From positions 115,650,652 to 115,714,651 of the forward strand of contig OY821521.1 of assembly GCA_963682025.1 (NCBI GenBank): 64,000 bases of DNA, read 5' to 3'. Under the pieces are notes generated by a model, which was not told where the DNA came from, made no database searches, and was given only the letters and a program-made list of their open reading frames with translations. Both the position numbers and the translations under genes were made by a program. This DNA is from Cordilura impudica (taxonomy: Eukaryota > Arthropoda > Insecta > Diptera > Scathophagidae). Below are positions 9,867 through 19,727 of the stretch, piece after piece. Numbering within the stretch: position 1 is the stretch's first letter; each line of letters opens with the position of its first letter.

Positions 9867-12800
9867 AATCCTCTGAGATATATCATAATAACAATACCAA
9901 CTACATATACAACCTTAACCTCAGCTTAAGTTTTTATGTTAATATAAAAATTAACGACACGAACAACACGGTAACACTGTTGGTAGATACAGGAGCAGAC
10001 ATTTCAGTTATAAAAACTAAACATTTTTATCAAACACAAATTAACAGAAACAGAACAACCACATTGAGTGGAATAGGACAGGGTAAAATTCGTTCAATAG
10101 GTAATGTATTTATTGACCTAAAATTTAGAGGTTTTTTGATACCACATGATTTCCAAGTAGTACAAAATAATTTTCCAATACCTTGCGACGGTATCCTTGG
10201 AATGGATTTTTTTAAGAAGTATAAATGTATACTAGATTTCAATGGGAACCATGATTACCTCGTACTACGACCACCCAATCTGTCGCATGTAATAGAAATT
10301 CCACTTACGAACGGCTTCAATGGAATAACACTCCCACCAAGGTCAGAAGTGATTCGTCAAATCAGGTTTCCGAAGCTTGAAGACGATGTACTAATACCAA
10401 ATCAAGAAATCGTACCAGGTGTCTTTGTACCAAATACACTGGTAAAATCAAATAACGCATTGGTTCGTTTTTTAAATACCACACATAAAATAGTAACAAT
10501 TAGGCAAAATAACATAAAAACCGAGAAAATGTCTGACTATGAAATAGTAAAACAAAAACCACATAAAAATAGCCAAAGAAAATCTGAAGTTTTGGACCTT
10601 TTGAAGGGAAACTTTCCTGAACAGTTCAGAACAATTTTAACTGAGCTTTGTTTAGAATACAATGATATTTTTGGCTTAGGGACTGAAACAATTACTACCA
10701 ACAATTTCTATGAACAAAAACTGAGAGTAAAAGATAATCAACCAACGTATATTAAAAATTATCGCATACCAGAATCTCATAAGGAGGAAATAAACAAACA
10801 GGTTGAAAAACTAATAGATGACAAGATAATCGAACCATCATTTTCGGAATACAATAGCCCAATTCTGTTGGTACCAAAGAAATCACTTCCCGGAACAGAT
10901 GAAAAAAGATGGCGCTTGGTGATAGATTATAGGCAGATAAATAAAAAACTCATATCAGATAAATTCCCGTTGCCTAGAATAGACGATATTCTAGACCAAC
11001 TAGGTAGAGCAAAATATTTTTCTTGTTTGGACTTGATGTCCGGGTTTCATCAAATTGGTTTGGAAAAGAACTCTAGAGACTTGACGTCATTTTCAACAAA
11101 CAATGGTTCATACAGATTTACTAGACTACCATATGGCTTAAAAATAGCACCGAATTCATTCCAAAGAATGATGACATTAGCCTTCAGTGGTCTGAAGCCG
11201 AATCAAGCATTCCTATATATGGATGACTTGGTTGTATTGGGATGTTCTGAAAAACATATGCTTTCAAATTTGAAGGATGTATTTGATCTTTGCCGTAAAC
11301 ACAATCTTAAACTACACCCCCAAAAATTTTCATTCTTTGTGAGAGAGGTAACCTACCTTGGCCACAAATGTACTGATAGAGGAATATTACCGGATGATAG
11401 TAAATATTCGGTGATAGAAAATTACCCGACGCCTACGGACGCCGATAGCGCACGAAGGTTTGTCGCGTTTTGCAACTATTACCGACGATTTATTAGAAAC
11501 TTCTCTGAATATTCCAGACACCTTACAAGGCTATCCAAAAAGGGAGTACCATTTCAGTGGACAAAAGATTGTGAGTGCGCGTTTAAATACTTAAAGAAGG
11601 CATTAATGAGCCCAACATTGCTTCAGTACCCAGATTTTACGAAGGAATTTTGCATAACAACAGATGCGAGTAAGCATGCTTGCGGTGCAGTTTTAACACA
11701 GGAACATGAAGGTAGACACCTACCTGTGGCCTATGCATCTAAAACTTTCACTAAAGGCGAAAGCAACAAATCGACCATTGAACAAGAATTAACTGCCATA
11801 CACTGGGCTGTCACATATTTCAGACCATATATATATGGAAAACATTTTTTGGTCCGAACAGACCATAGACCACTTTCATACCTGTTCTCCATGAAAAATC
11901 CAAGTTCTAAGCTAACGAGAATGAGACTCGATCTGGAGGAATATGATTTCACAGTAGAATATCTCAGGGGAAAAGATAATTATGTTGCCGACGCACTGTC
12001 GCGCATTACAATAAATGACTTAAAGGATATTAACGACAAGATCTCATCCGTTTTAAGGGTCACGACAAGATCGATGACTAAGGAAGAGAAAATTAGTAAA
12101 CCAGTAGTAAATCAGCAAAATATCAATAATAATAATAAGCCCAAGGTATATATACCATTGAATAATATAGACGTCAAAAGATATTATAAATTAAAGATTT
12201 TACCCAACAGATGTTACATCAAAAAGGGCAAATCCATATATGCTAGCATAAGAATAGATGATTTGTTTACTAAAGGGAATATTGACTTAGGACAATTTTT
12301 CCCTAGGCTAGAACGAATAGCCTGTAAACTAAATATTAATAAGATTCAAATTTCACCACATGAGAAGATTTTCGAATTTGTCTCGATAAGTGAATTTGAG
12401 AATATGGGCAATAAAACACTGAATGAAATCAGAATAGCGCTATTAAACGAAGTAACTAAAATTGATAACACGAATGCAAAGGCAATACGTGAGATAATGC
12501 TGAAATACCATGATGATCCTATAGAAGGAGGACATTGTGGGATATATAGAACCACTGAGAAGATCAGGAGATACTATTACTGGAAAAATATGACAAAAGA
12601 CATTGCCAAATATGTGAAAACATGCCATAAATGTCAATTGGCTAAAACGGAGAAACATATAAAAAGTCCAATGATAATAACAGAGACACCAAATAGGGCT
12701 TTTGATACGGTGTACGTAGATACAATTGGACCATTTCCAAAGTCATATTATGGAAATGAATATGCAGTCACAATGATATGTGACTTAACTAAATACTTGG

Positions 12801-13528
12801 TAACAATACCAATAAAAGATAAATCAGCTAAGACGATCGCAAAAGCGATATTTGAAAATTTTGTGCTTATATACGGTCCAATGAAGACGTTCATTTCGGA
12901 TATGGGCACAGAATACAAGAACTCTATACTGACAGAGCTTTGCAACCTATTGAAGATAGATAAACGCACATCGACAGCACATCATCACCAGACACTAGGT
13001 ACGATAGAAAGAAGTCACCGGACTTTTAACGAATACGTACGAAACTACATATCAGTAGATAAAGACGACTGGGATGAATGGCTCAAATATTTCACGTACT
13101 GTTTTAACACTACACCATCTACAGTACATGATTATTGCCCTTATGAACTTATTTTTGGAAAAATTCCAAACAATTTTAGACAATTTAGTGAAGTAGATAG
13201 AGTTGCACCACTTTATAATATAGATAATTATGCTAAGGAAATTAAATTTAGATTAGAAGTAGCAATAGATAGAGTTAAAAAACTATTAGATATAAATAAA
13301 ATAAAACAAAAAATTAATTATGATAAAACAAAATTAGATTACAATTTTAAAATAGGAGATTTAGTCTTAGTAAGAAATGATGCAGGACATAAGTTAGAGA
13401 TGGCATATAAAGGGCCATATAAAATTAAGAAAATAGATTTCAGAAATAATGTAACCATAGTTGATAAGAAAACAAATAAAGAACAAATAGTTCATAAGAA
13501 TAGACTTAAGTTATACAATATTAAATAA
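9851..13528 (+). CDS. pol: Pol polyprotein of 412-B: protease, RT, RNase H, integrase
   Basis: Open from 9851 to 13528 without a stop; no ATG near the start. The frame is -1 relative to the end of gag and overlaps it by 16 bases, so expression by -1 frameshifting is likely. Numbering from 9980: protease active site DTGAD at residues 3-7; RT motif WRLVIDYRQIN near 312 and active site YMDD at 413-416; RNase H TTDASK near 562; H2C2 zinc region from about 842 to 880 (YHDD...CHKC); integrase core Asp near 913, Asp near 974 and Glu near 1010 (TIERSHR); basic C-terminus. All catalytic residues are present. It would cut the polyprotein, copy the RNA and insert the cDNA. No env follows. Confidence 0.95.
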   Translation, partial: FGKLLKSSEIYHNNNTNYIYNLNLSLSFYVNIKINDTNNTVTLLVDTGADISVIKTKHFYQTQINRNRTTTLSGIGQGKIRSIGNVFIDLKFRGFLIPHDFQVVQNNFPIPCDGILGMDFFKKYKCILDFNGNHDYLVLRPPNLSHVIEIPLTNGFNGITLPPRSEVIRQIRFPKLEDDVLIPNQEIVPGVFVPNTLVKSNNALVRFLNTTHKIVTIRQNNIKTEKMSDYEIVKQKPHKNSQRKSEVLDLLKGNFPEQFRTILTELCLEYNDIFGLGTETITTNNFYEQKLRVKDNQPTYIKNYRIPESHKEEINKQVEKLIDDKIIEPSFSEYNSPILLVPKKSLPGTDEKRWRLVIDYRQINKKLISDKFPLPRIDDILDQLGRAKYFSCLDLMSGFHQIGLEKNSRDLTSFSTNNGSYRFTRLPYGLKIAPNSFQRMMTLAFSGLKPNQAFLYMDDLVVLGCSEKHMLSNLKDVFDLCRKHNLKLHPQKFSFFVREVTYLGHKCTDRGILPDDSKYSVIENYPTPTDADSARRFVAFCNYYRRFIRNFSEYSRHLTRLSKKGVPFQWTKDCECAFKYLKKALMSPTLLQYPDFTKEFCITTDASKHACGAVLTQEHEGRHLPVAYASKTFTKGESNKSTIEQELTAIHWAVTYFRPYIYGKHFLVRTDHRPLSYLFSMKNPSSKLTRMRLDLEEYDFTVEYLRGKDNYVADALSRITINDLKDINDKISSVLRVTTRSMTKEEKISKPVVNQQNINNNNKPKVYIPLNNIDVKRYYKLKILPNRCYIKKGKSIYASIRIDDLFTKGNIDLGQFFPRLERIACKLNINKIQISPHEKIFEFVSISEFENMGNKTLNEIRIALLNEVTKIDNTNAKAIREIMLKYHDDPIEGGHCGIYRTTEKIRRYYYWKNMTKDIAKYVKTCHKCQLAKTEKHIKSPMIITETPNRAFDTVYVDTIGPFPKSYYGNEYAVTMICDLTKYLVTIPIKDKSAKTIAKAIFENFVLIYGPMKTFISDMGTEYKNSILTELCNLLKIDKRTSTAHHHQTLGTIERSHRTFNEYVRNYISVDKDDWDEWLKYFTYCFNTTPSTVHDYCPYELIFGKIPNNFRQFSEVDRVAPLYNIDNYAKEIKFRLEVAIDRVKKLLDINKIKQKINYDKTKLDYNFKIGDLVLVRNDAGHKLEMAYKGPYKIKKIDFRNNVTIVDKKTNKEQIVHKNRLKLYNIK

Positions 13529-13691
13529 ACAATATGCATTCTTTTCTTTAAATCTATATTTGTAAATAAAATAAAATAAATTTATTGTAAAATGTGAAAC
13601 TTGCACTTGATACAACCACAAAAAAAAAACCCCAACAGTACAAATAATAAAAGAATGTCCATAGAACAAAATGTTATATGAACATTCTTAT

Positions 13692-13703
13692 AAAAAAGGA
13701 AGG
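13692..13703 (+). promoter_or_regulatory. Polypurine tract of 412-B
   Basis: AAAAAAGGAAGG directly abuts the 3' LTR and primes plus-strand DNA. The 13529-13691 stretch before it is AT-rich 3' untranslated sequence with nothing else recognisable. Confidence 0.85.
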
Positions 13704-14077
13704 TGTAGCGTAACACGACTTTCGTAGTGTGCTGTATAATACCCACACTGCATAGCGTACAATGTTTGCAAATGCGGAAATAACAAATATCAATATTGTT
13801 GACCACTGCATTTGCAAAACATTGTATGACTGCGTATATTCTTATTGTATGTTGTTGTTACGCTGGCACACTTATGTTTATGCTGACCCAAGTGCAGGTA
13901 ACACATTGTTGTTGTTAATATAGGTTGAAAATATGTATATAAAGAAGAACCTTTTATAATCAATTACTCATTAATAATTTATCAATCAAACAATTAATAG
14001 TTTAGCTCCTAGATAGAGCTGAAATAATAATAATAATAAATACTATTTAAAACACAAAAACTATTTTGTTTGCTATA
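13704..14077 (+). repeat. 3' LTR of 412-B
   Basis: 374 bp, matching 7241-7614 with about three differences. It is followed at once by the second copy of CTAT, the target duplication. Confidence 0.93.
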
Positions 14078-14081
14078 CTAT

Positions 14082-14131
14082 TGTAAAACTTTGTGTTCTC
14101 CCTATCGAAGCATCTAAAAATGAATAATCCC
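14082..14131 (+). pseudogene. Last codons of BEL-A pol
   Basis: Removing 412-B with one CTAT joins ...ACTCGGCCTAT at 7240 to TGTAAAACT here, and the frame then reads TRPIVKLCVLPIEASKNE and a stop. R/K-P-I-x-K-L is the usual end of BEL/Pao Pol. This proves that 412-B lies inside the last 20 codons of BEL-A pol. Confidence 0.85.
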
Positions 14132-14289
14132 AAACATCTATCCCTACATACATATTCCTATTTTTCACAGCAGCAGTGTTAATAGATTTCACATAATCTA
14201 TTATTAACATATATCACGACACACACAATTCTTGAACATCTGCCTGTATTTCTCAAATTTATCTGTATCTCTTACTAATCGATATTTTA

Positions 14290-14800
14290 TCCGCAGGGCC
14301 CCAGAAACCCAGATATCCACCCGTCTTATTTACAGGCGATCGCATTCCTTGCAATTCTGCAAAAGATTTCTGGCCAAGAGTGTAGAGCCGCCGCTGAGTC
14401 GTGCGACAACATGGCTACTGTCAGAACTGTTTGGCTCGCTCACACCATAGTGACGATTGTTCTTCCGCCGACGTACGTCAAATATGCGGTTGGGCTCACC
14501 ACACATTACTGCATGTGGGACAACGCTGAAGTCTCCAACAACCTGGTCACCGACACTAAGACAGAACCAGCAGGACTACTCGCCGACGGACTTCAGCTCA
14601 ACCACAGAGTAATCCACAGCCACGACGCGTCCACCAACCATCCCAACGCACTCAACAACAACGACCGTCAAGGGTACATAGGCGCGGCCGACCAACTAGT
14701 CGTCAACAGTCAGCTGCAAGTCGTGCTACCAGCAATGCACCCTCTAGTCCCCGACGAATACTACGTGGAGCGTTGCGTGCGTTGACGCAACTGGCAAAAA
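14290..14800 (+). pseudogene. BEL-A 3' ORF remnant with zinc-knuckle domain
   Basis: Downstream of the pol stop, two frames joined by a frameshift near 14390 encode a nucleocapsid-like zinc domain: SHSLQFCKRFL, then YCQNCLARSHHSDDC (C-x2-C-x4-H-x4-C) and HHTLLH. This is the same module that precedes the protease in BEL Gag-Pol, but here it comes after integrase. A Gln/Ser/Arg/Pro-rich spacer follows; the expected protease-like part is not clearly readable before the 3' LTR. The same order is seen in BEL-G. The base composition is clearly less AT-rich than the surroundings, consistent with old coding sequence. Confidence 0.7.
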
Positions 14801-14834
14801 GCCTCTAAAACTTTTGTTTTTGTTGGTCTTATAG

Positions 14835-15400
14835 ACCAAGGGCGGCAGAATGTTCACGGTTGTTCACCACTCGTTATATCGTTTGTTCATTATTCATTAT
14901 TAAAGATCATTATTATACATTTTGAATTATATTTATAGATTAACAAATATGGTATCACCATTTACAATGCTTTTGAACAATCAGTAGTTACACCAAATTG
15001 TAATAGATTAAAAACAAACAAAAGCCCCTATTTTTGCGCCATTTTTGCAATATAATAAGCCATCGGCAAAGATGACTTTATAATTTTGATCACTATTACT
15101 CAACACGTTGAACTGTCAACAGCAAACCAACACATCGTGAAATCACAGTTTTTCCGTCATCTTTAACTTCATATTTCAACAAGCAAATCATCCAGCAACC
15201 ATTCCATCGTGAAGTTAGCAATTCTCATCATACTGAACTAGCTGATTTGTGGAAGGAGAAAAACCCAAATTTATTGAATGTACAAATTCGCAAATATTTT
15301 TGAAGCTGAATTTCAATAAACAAAAGATGTAAGTCTTATGAATTTCAAACCAATTTAGATTTATTTGTTATTAATCCCAAGTAAGTTCCTCACAAATCCC
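14835..15400 (+). repeat. Probable 3' end and LTR of BEL-A
   Basis: A purine-rich run (CAAGGGCGGCAGAA, to 14850) is followed by TGTTCACGG, a typical BEL-type LTR start. The next few hundred bases hold AATAAA-type words near 15318. No second copy is in the window, so the right end is a guess. Confidence 0.45.
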
Positions 15401-16150
15401 CCATTTTTTCCCCAAAGAAGTTTTCTACAAATAAAAGTATATTTAATTTAAATACAGGGTTGAGTTATGAAAATTTAACATACCTTATTATGTCCATTTA
15501 ATTTATTAAATAACCTGACCTCACTTAATTAAATATGTCTATATAAAAAGTTGTTTTCCCCTACAACTTTATTCATATATATTATTTCGATATTTTGCTT
15601 TAAAAAAATGTAAATCTCCTTAAATTTGACTTTTGACCTTAAAGGGGTACAGTTTTTAGTGTTTAAATTTAACCTTCATTTACAAGATTGAGAGCTTATA
15701 TCAAGTAGTGTTATATTTTGACAAAAGGTATTTGAAATATTAAAACACGAAAAAGATTATAATTATGATTTTATTATTTATTTATAAATTCAATAGCTAT
15801 CACAACAAGAAAAAAATCTTATAAATTACAGTGATAGCAAGGAAAAGCTTTCAAGTTAATGCTATGTCAATTAAATTTAAAAATACAATTTGTATATACA
15901 AACAATAGTGGTGTCTAAACATATAAAACAAACGTATAGACGTATAAAACAAATGCATAAAATTATAAATTGAAAACAATTAATCTTATATATTAAAAGA
16001 ATTTATGAATAAACTTTGCATTCAAGATTTTTTTCAATATTTTTCTTCTCTCAAACCTCTATAACTAGAGTTCTAATTAACGTAGGCTGTTGACATAGGT
16101 CTAAGAACACTCAGTGGATCAAGCTCCTTCTTTTGAGCTATTAACTGCTT
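15401..16150. other. AT-rich stretch without recognisable feature
   Basis: No coding frame or repeat family is recognised. A short minus-strand frame ending at 16073 overlaps the repeat at 16151 and shows no known motif. Confidence 0.5.
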
Positions 16151-16375
16151 AAATTCGTTGGGTTTGAGGAAAGTTATGCGTGGAGAATCAACTTTACTTT
16201 TACTGTAAGTTAACTTATCTTGGCATATTTTGGCATTACTGTACGTTAACTTCTCTTGGCAAATTCGTTGGGTTTGAGGAAAGTTATGCGTGGACAATCA
16301 ACTTTACTTTTACTGTACGTTAACTTTTCTTTTGGCATTACTGTACGTTAACTTCTCTTGGCAAATTTTGGTATT
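16151..16375. repeat. Tandem repeat, about 110-bp unit, two copies
   Basis: The block starting AAATTCGTTGGGTTTGAGG at 16151 recurs at 16261 with only a few changes. Inside each unit a shorter block ending in TAACGT/GTTAACTT repeats again (around 16208, 16238, 16316 and 16340). It lies next to the 3' end of the non-LTR fragment. Confidence 0.75.
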
Positions 16376-16379
16376 ATAT

Positions 16380-17049
16380 TATAAAAATTAATATAATATA
16401 ATATAATGCTGCGGAGCATCAGGGGTCCTCTAGTATATTTGAAACAAATTTAAAAGTTCCTTTTTAAAGCAATTGAGTATATGATGGTAGGTCGTTCCAA
16501 AGACCGATTGTATAATTGAAAAATTGTCTCGTAGACAAAAGGATTTATATATTTGTGGTATCAGGTTTTTTCCAAGTGGAGATTTGGAAAAAGTAATTCT
16601 CCTATAATGATATTCAGATTCCTTTAAATATATTAGTTTATGCATCATCAAAAGACATTTATACCTGATATGAAAACGGTGATATACTTTCCCTTGTTGT
16701 TATACGTGAGCACAAGTCGATTAAAATCAATAGTGTCACAATTTGCAAATATTTTGCACCCACACAATTAAACAGGAATAAAATATGTTTTAGCCAGGAG
16801 CATCCGTATATTAAAGGGCGTCGATGCTTTAACAGCCCACTGGATTTTCAGCATACCATGAACTTTTCCAGCCGAAATATTAATATGGTTTTTCCATTGA
16901 ATGTTTCCATTGAATATTATTCCTAGATTTGATGATGATGGAACAAAATTGATTATATTGTTGTTTATTTTCAAAAAGGCGGCATTTTCAAGTCTTATCT
17001 TATTATTTCTTGACGAGAAAATGCACTTTGATTCTTTCGGATTTATGCA
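16380..17049 (-). pseudogene. Non-LTR retrotransposon RT, C-terminal part and 3' tail
   Basis: On the minus strand the segment 17049-16430 reads the end of a jockey-like reverse transcriptase: NPKESKCIF, then SSNLGIIFNGNIQWKNHIN and LLAKTYFIPV, followed in other frames by the C-terminal region with IFANCDTIDFNRL. Several frameshifts are present. The stop is at 16430, and a short 3' part ends in an ATTATA-type simple repeat (16375-16405), as in many non-LTR elements. The upstream half is at 41241-41644: excising gypsy-E with one TGCA rejoins GLC-INPKESKC in frame. Confidence 0.8.
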
Positions 17050-17068
17050 AATTAAAGATTTATTTTAT
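17050..17068 (-). repeat. Gypsy-E 3' LTR, outer 19 bp
   Basis: The first bases AATTAAAGATTTATTTTAT equal those of the LTR at 40814. 412-C is inserted immediately after; the LTR resumes at 32111. Confidence 0.85.
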
Positions 17069-17728
17069 TGTAGTGTATACATACTTGCGGTATAAAGGGT
17101 ACAAAGAGAAAATGCCGAAATGTATTTGTCATATTAAATGTATTGAATGTATTTGCCATATTAAATATATTCTACATGTAAATGAGTATCTTGTTGCAAC
17201 ACGTGGTGACATTGAAAATCAAACACTTTGTTGATGTGCACATGTAAAAGAGTAGCTTGTTGCAACACGTGGTGACATTGAAGATCAAACACTTTGTTTA
17301 TGTTTGAGTCAAGTACTTTGTTTATGTTTGGGTGATTCACGCTAGAATGTAATTAATTCAAGTGCAGCCACACAAGCTAAAACGCAACATGAGTACTTTA
17401 ATAAACTATTTCAAGATCACTGGCCACACACAGACTGTATACAGAGAACATGTGTTGACCAGAAGTGTCGTGTGTGCGGTATGACTTTGATATACATTGT
17501 ATAGGTCATAATAGAAATAATTAGGCATTTTTCCTTTGTCATTAGTGTAAATATTTTAGTATTTAAGCAGTATAAATTGTGAACTCTAGATTAGTAAGCC
17601 AACTGTAAATAGCAGATAAAATATGAACATTGTTGCGTAATAAAAGCACAAGAATAAATATTTAAATCAACAAAACCAAATGTGTTTATATTTATCTGGA
17701 CTCTCCCCCGTTTTACAAACTTACAACA
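17069..17728 (+). repeat. 5' LTR of 412-C
   Basis: 660 bp, from TGTAGTGTATAC to CTTACAACA. It is 33 bp longer than the 3' copy because of one indel near the start; beyond that I count about five differences. An AGTATAAATT promoter-like word (about 17569) and AATAAA words (from 17638) are present. Confidence 0.92.
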
Positions 17729-17746
17729 TGGCGATCCTTATGGACG
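17729..17746 (+). promoter_or_regulatory. Primer-binding site of 412-C
   Basis: TGGCGATCCTTATGGACG follows the LTR directly; the first ten bases match the 412-B site. Confidence 0.7.
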
Positions 17747-17986
17747 GACCCAACGGAACCAGTTGCTGATCCTAGTTCAAAGCCGGGAACTAGAAGAGAA
17801 AAGGATAAGAGCAGATAAAAAGGATGTCCCTTTTCTCAACCCATAAACATCAACACGATAACTGTATCAACATTCAAATTTATTTTTTTTTTTTAACTGT
17901 ATCAACATTCAAATTTATTTTAACACCTACTCGTTTTGTGACTACAGTGTATTAAGTGCTCTGCATAAATACAAACTGTAAGAATT

Positions 17987-18331
17987 ATGAAAGAACAACC
18001 ACTAGAAAAAATACTGACAACAATTAAAATTACGAATGAACTCTGGAAGGCAGGGAAGTTCTCAGAAAAACCGGACATACTACTTTTAGGTCCTAAACCG
18101 TTGTTTAAAAAGAACAAAATAACAGAACCAAAATACCCTATTTTTCCAGTACCAGAAACAAGAAGTAGAGGGAAAAATTATAGAGGTGAGAGAAAAGTGA
18201 AGCTGGTATTGATAGAAGACAGAATAAATTTGGTGAAAGAAAAACTACTAACAGAAAAGAATAACGAAGAAATAAATTATTTAAATAAAAGATTAGCAGA
18301 ATTAAAACTAGAATTTAATAATATTGTGTAA
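17987..18331 (+). CDS. Leader ORF 1 of 412-C, truncated by BEL-D
   Basis: A 114-codon frame of a basic, lysine-rich protein (start MKEQPLEKIL; Lys/Arg-rich centre; predicted coiled end with NKRLAELKLEF). No domain is recognised. Its last two codons and stop come from the BEL-D LTR. Without BEL-D the same frame would go on for about 25 more codons past the site at 25835, so the insertion cut an ORF that was originally near 137 codons. It is a second leader ORF in addition to the membrane-anchor ORF at 25935. 412-B has only a shorter basic ORF at the corresponding place. Confidence 0.55.
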   Translation: MKEQPLEKILTTIKITNELWKAGKFSEKPDILLLGPKPLFKKNKITEPKYPIFPVPETRSRGKNYRGERKVKLVLIEDRINLVKEKLLTEKNNEEINYLNKRLAELKLEFNNIV

Positions 18332-18714
18332 GTACAATTTAATATTTTCTTTGTACTTTTCCGCCTTTGAGTCAATTAGCCATTTTTGGGTTAATTCTGG
18401 GTTAAAATCTATGAAACTCCTTTTTTTATACATCGTTGAAAGGAGTGTTTACATAGATTTTAACTAGTAAAACCGTTAACGGTACTTAGATATTGCTCGC
18501 CACCTTCTCTCTTTATTTTTTTTTCTTATAAAATCAATCGTTTTGGTACCTTCGTACAATTCGTACACATAAACACCATCCGCTGTGCATATTTTTAAAA
18601 AAAAGGTAATACATCTTGTATACATATAAAAATAAAATATAGATCTTATTTTCTCTACGTATCAAACCTAAAATTAAATTGTGTTTTATTTCTTTTTTGC
18701 TACATACGCAAACA
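18325..18714 (+). repeat. 5' LTR of BEL-D
   Basis: 390 bp. It carries a long imperfect inverted repeat (18397-18420 with 18439-18467) and the perfect palindrome CCGTTAACGG (18473-18482), both also found in the BEL-G LTRs. A-rich AATAAA words lie near 18630. Confidence 0.94.
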
Positions 18715-19727
18715 TTTGGTCCTGCGAACCGGATCCTGAGGAAAAATTTGGAAAATTTTTAAAAATTATTAATTTCAACATTCCCACAGCCTTCATCTTG
18801 TCAACACCAGCAAGAACCTGCAAAAACAACCCTTCGCTGCAACTACAATTTACATCAAATTTAAACTAAAGGTGCGTATAGTTCAGTTTTTTTTATGTGT
18901 GAGCAAATCAAAAAATTTAAAATTTAAAAAGTGTATAATAAAAATTAATTTAAAAATAAAAAAGTTTCATCGTTATTGAAATACTATTTTTTTTTGCATA
19001 CTTTTCGTTTTACAACCCTACGCGTTACGTTACATTACGTATATATTCGTTTTATTTTAATCGAAAGAAAAAGCAAAAGCCGTCGGGATTTTTAAAAAAA
19101 GTGATTAGTGCAAGTAATAATATAAATATTAATCATATCGTGTTTGTTTTAATCGAAGGAAAGAGAAAAAGCCGTCGGGATAGTTTAAAAAAAGTGTTTA
19201 GTGCAAATAATAATAATTTAAACAGGTTTACATTTAAACAGATATACATTACAATAAAGATTATAACTAAATCGGTTTTTCTCCTTTGTGTTATACATAT
19301 ACGCTCACGCGAACGTTTTTTTTTCGTGTTTAAGCTGCTTAAGCTAAATAGTTTTTATTTCTCTGTACGTTCACGCGTTGGTTTTTTTTTGTGTTTATGC
19401 TCAAGAGTGTGTTCATTTCTCTTCACACTAATATATACGCACACGCATTGTGTTGGTTTGTTTTTTCTATAACATTGTTAGTCACCCTACTGTCCGTTTT
19501 AGTCGCGACATATCCAGTGTGTTTTTTATTAATTTTTTTTTTTGCAAATTTTGGTATTGCTTCTAATTAGTTAAAATAATACCACATATTAAGAAAATAA
19601 AATTTTTTAATATAGTTTTATATTATTAGTTTATAATATATTATTATTTTTTCGGATTTTTTTTAAACGAATTTTTATATTGTTATTTAAATTAAATTAA
19701 CTTATTTTAAAATAAATTCGAACCAAA
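18715..19727 (+). other. Leader of BEL-D
   Basis: About 1 kb. A candidate primer site TGGTCCTGCGAACCGG starts at about 18717, two bases inside the LTR edge; the tRNA is not identified. Two copies of a block with AAAGCCGTCGGGAT and AAAAAAAGTG(A/T)TTAGTGCAA lie at 19075 and 19165. The rest is T-rich with no credible gene; frames here lack known motifs. Confidence 0.6.

Larger units (their letters stand above)
7241..14077 (+). mobile_element. 412/mdg1-like Ty3 element 412-B, nearly intact
   Basis: A complete element of 6837 bp: two 374-bp LTRs starting TGTAG, a TGGCGA primer site, leader with small ORFs, gag, pol and a polypurine tract. The 4-bp flank CTAT is present on both sides (7237-7240 and 14078-14081). 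By eye the LTRs differ at only about three positions, so insertion was recent. Pol sequence and order without env place it in the 412/mdg1 lineage. One gag frameshift is the only clear lesion. Confidence 0.93.

Noticed and set aside
9851..9870. A canonical -1 slippery heptamer at the 412-B gag-pol overlap
   Set aside because: The overlap holds G-GAA-AAC, which does not follow the X-XXY-YYZ rule strictly; the shift direction is clear but the site is not.
14411..14785. A 124-codon plus-strand frame at the BEL-A 3' ORF
   Set aside because: The zinc-knuckle motifs are read in another frame over the same DNA; this frame shows no domain and is a shadow.
19101..19472. A 123-codon frame in the BEL-D leader
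   Set aside because: T-rich low-complexity sequence, no motif, and it lies between LTR and gag where no BEL gene is expected.
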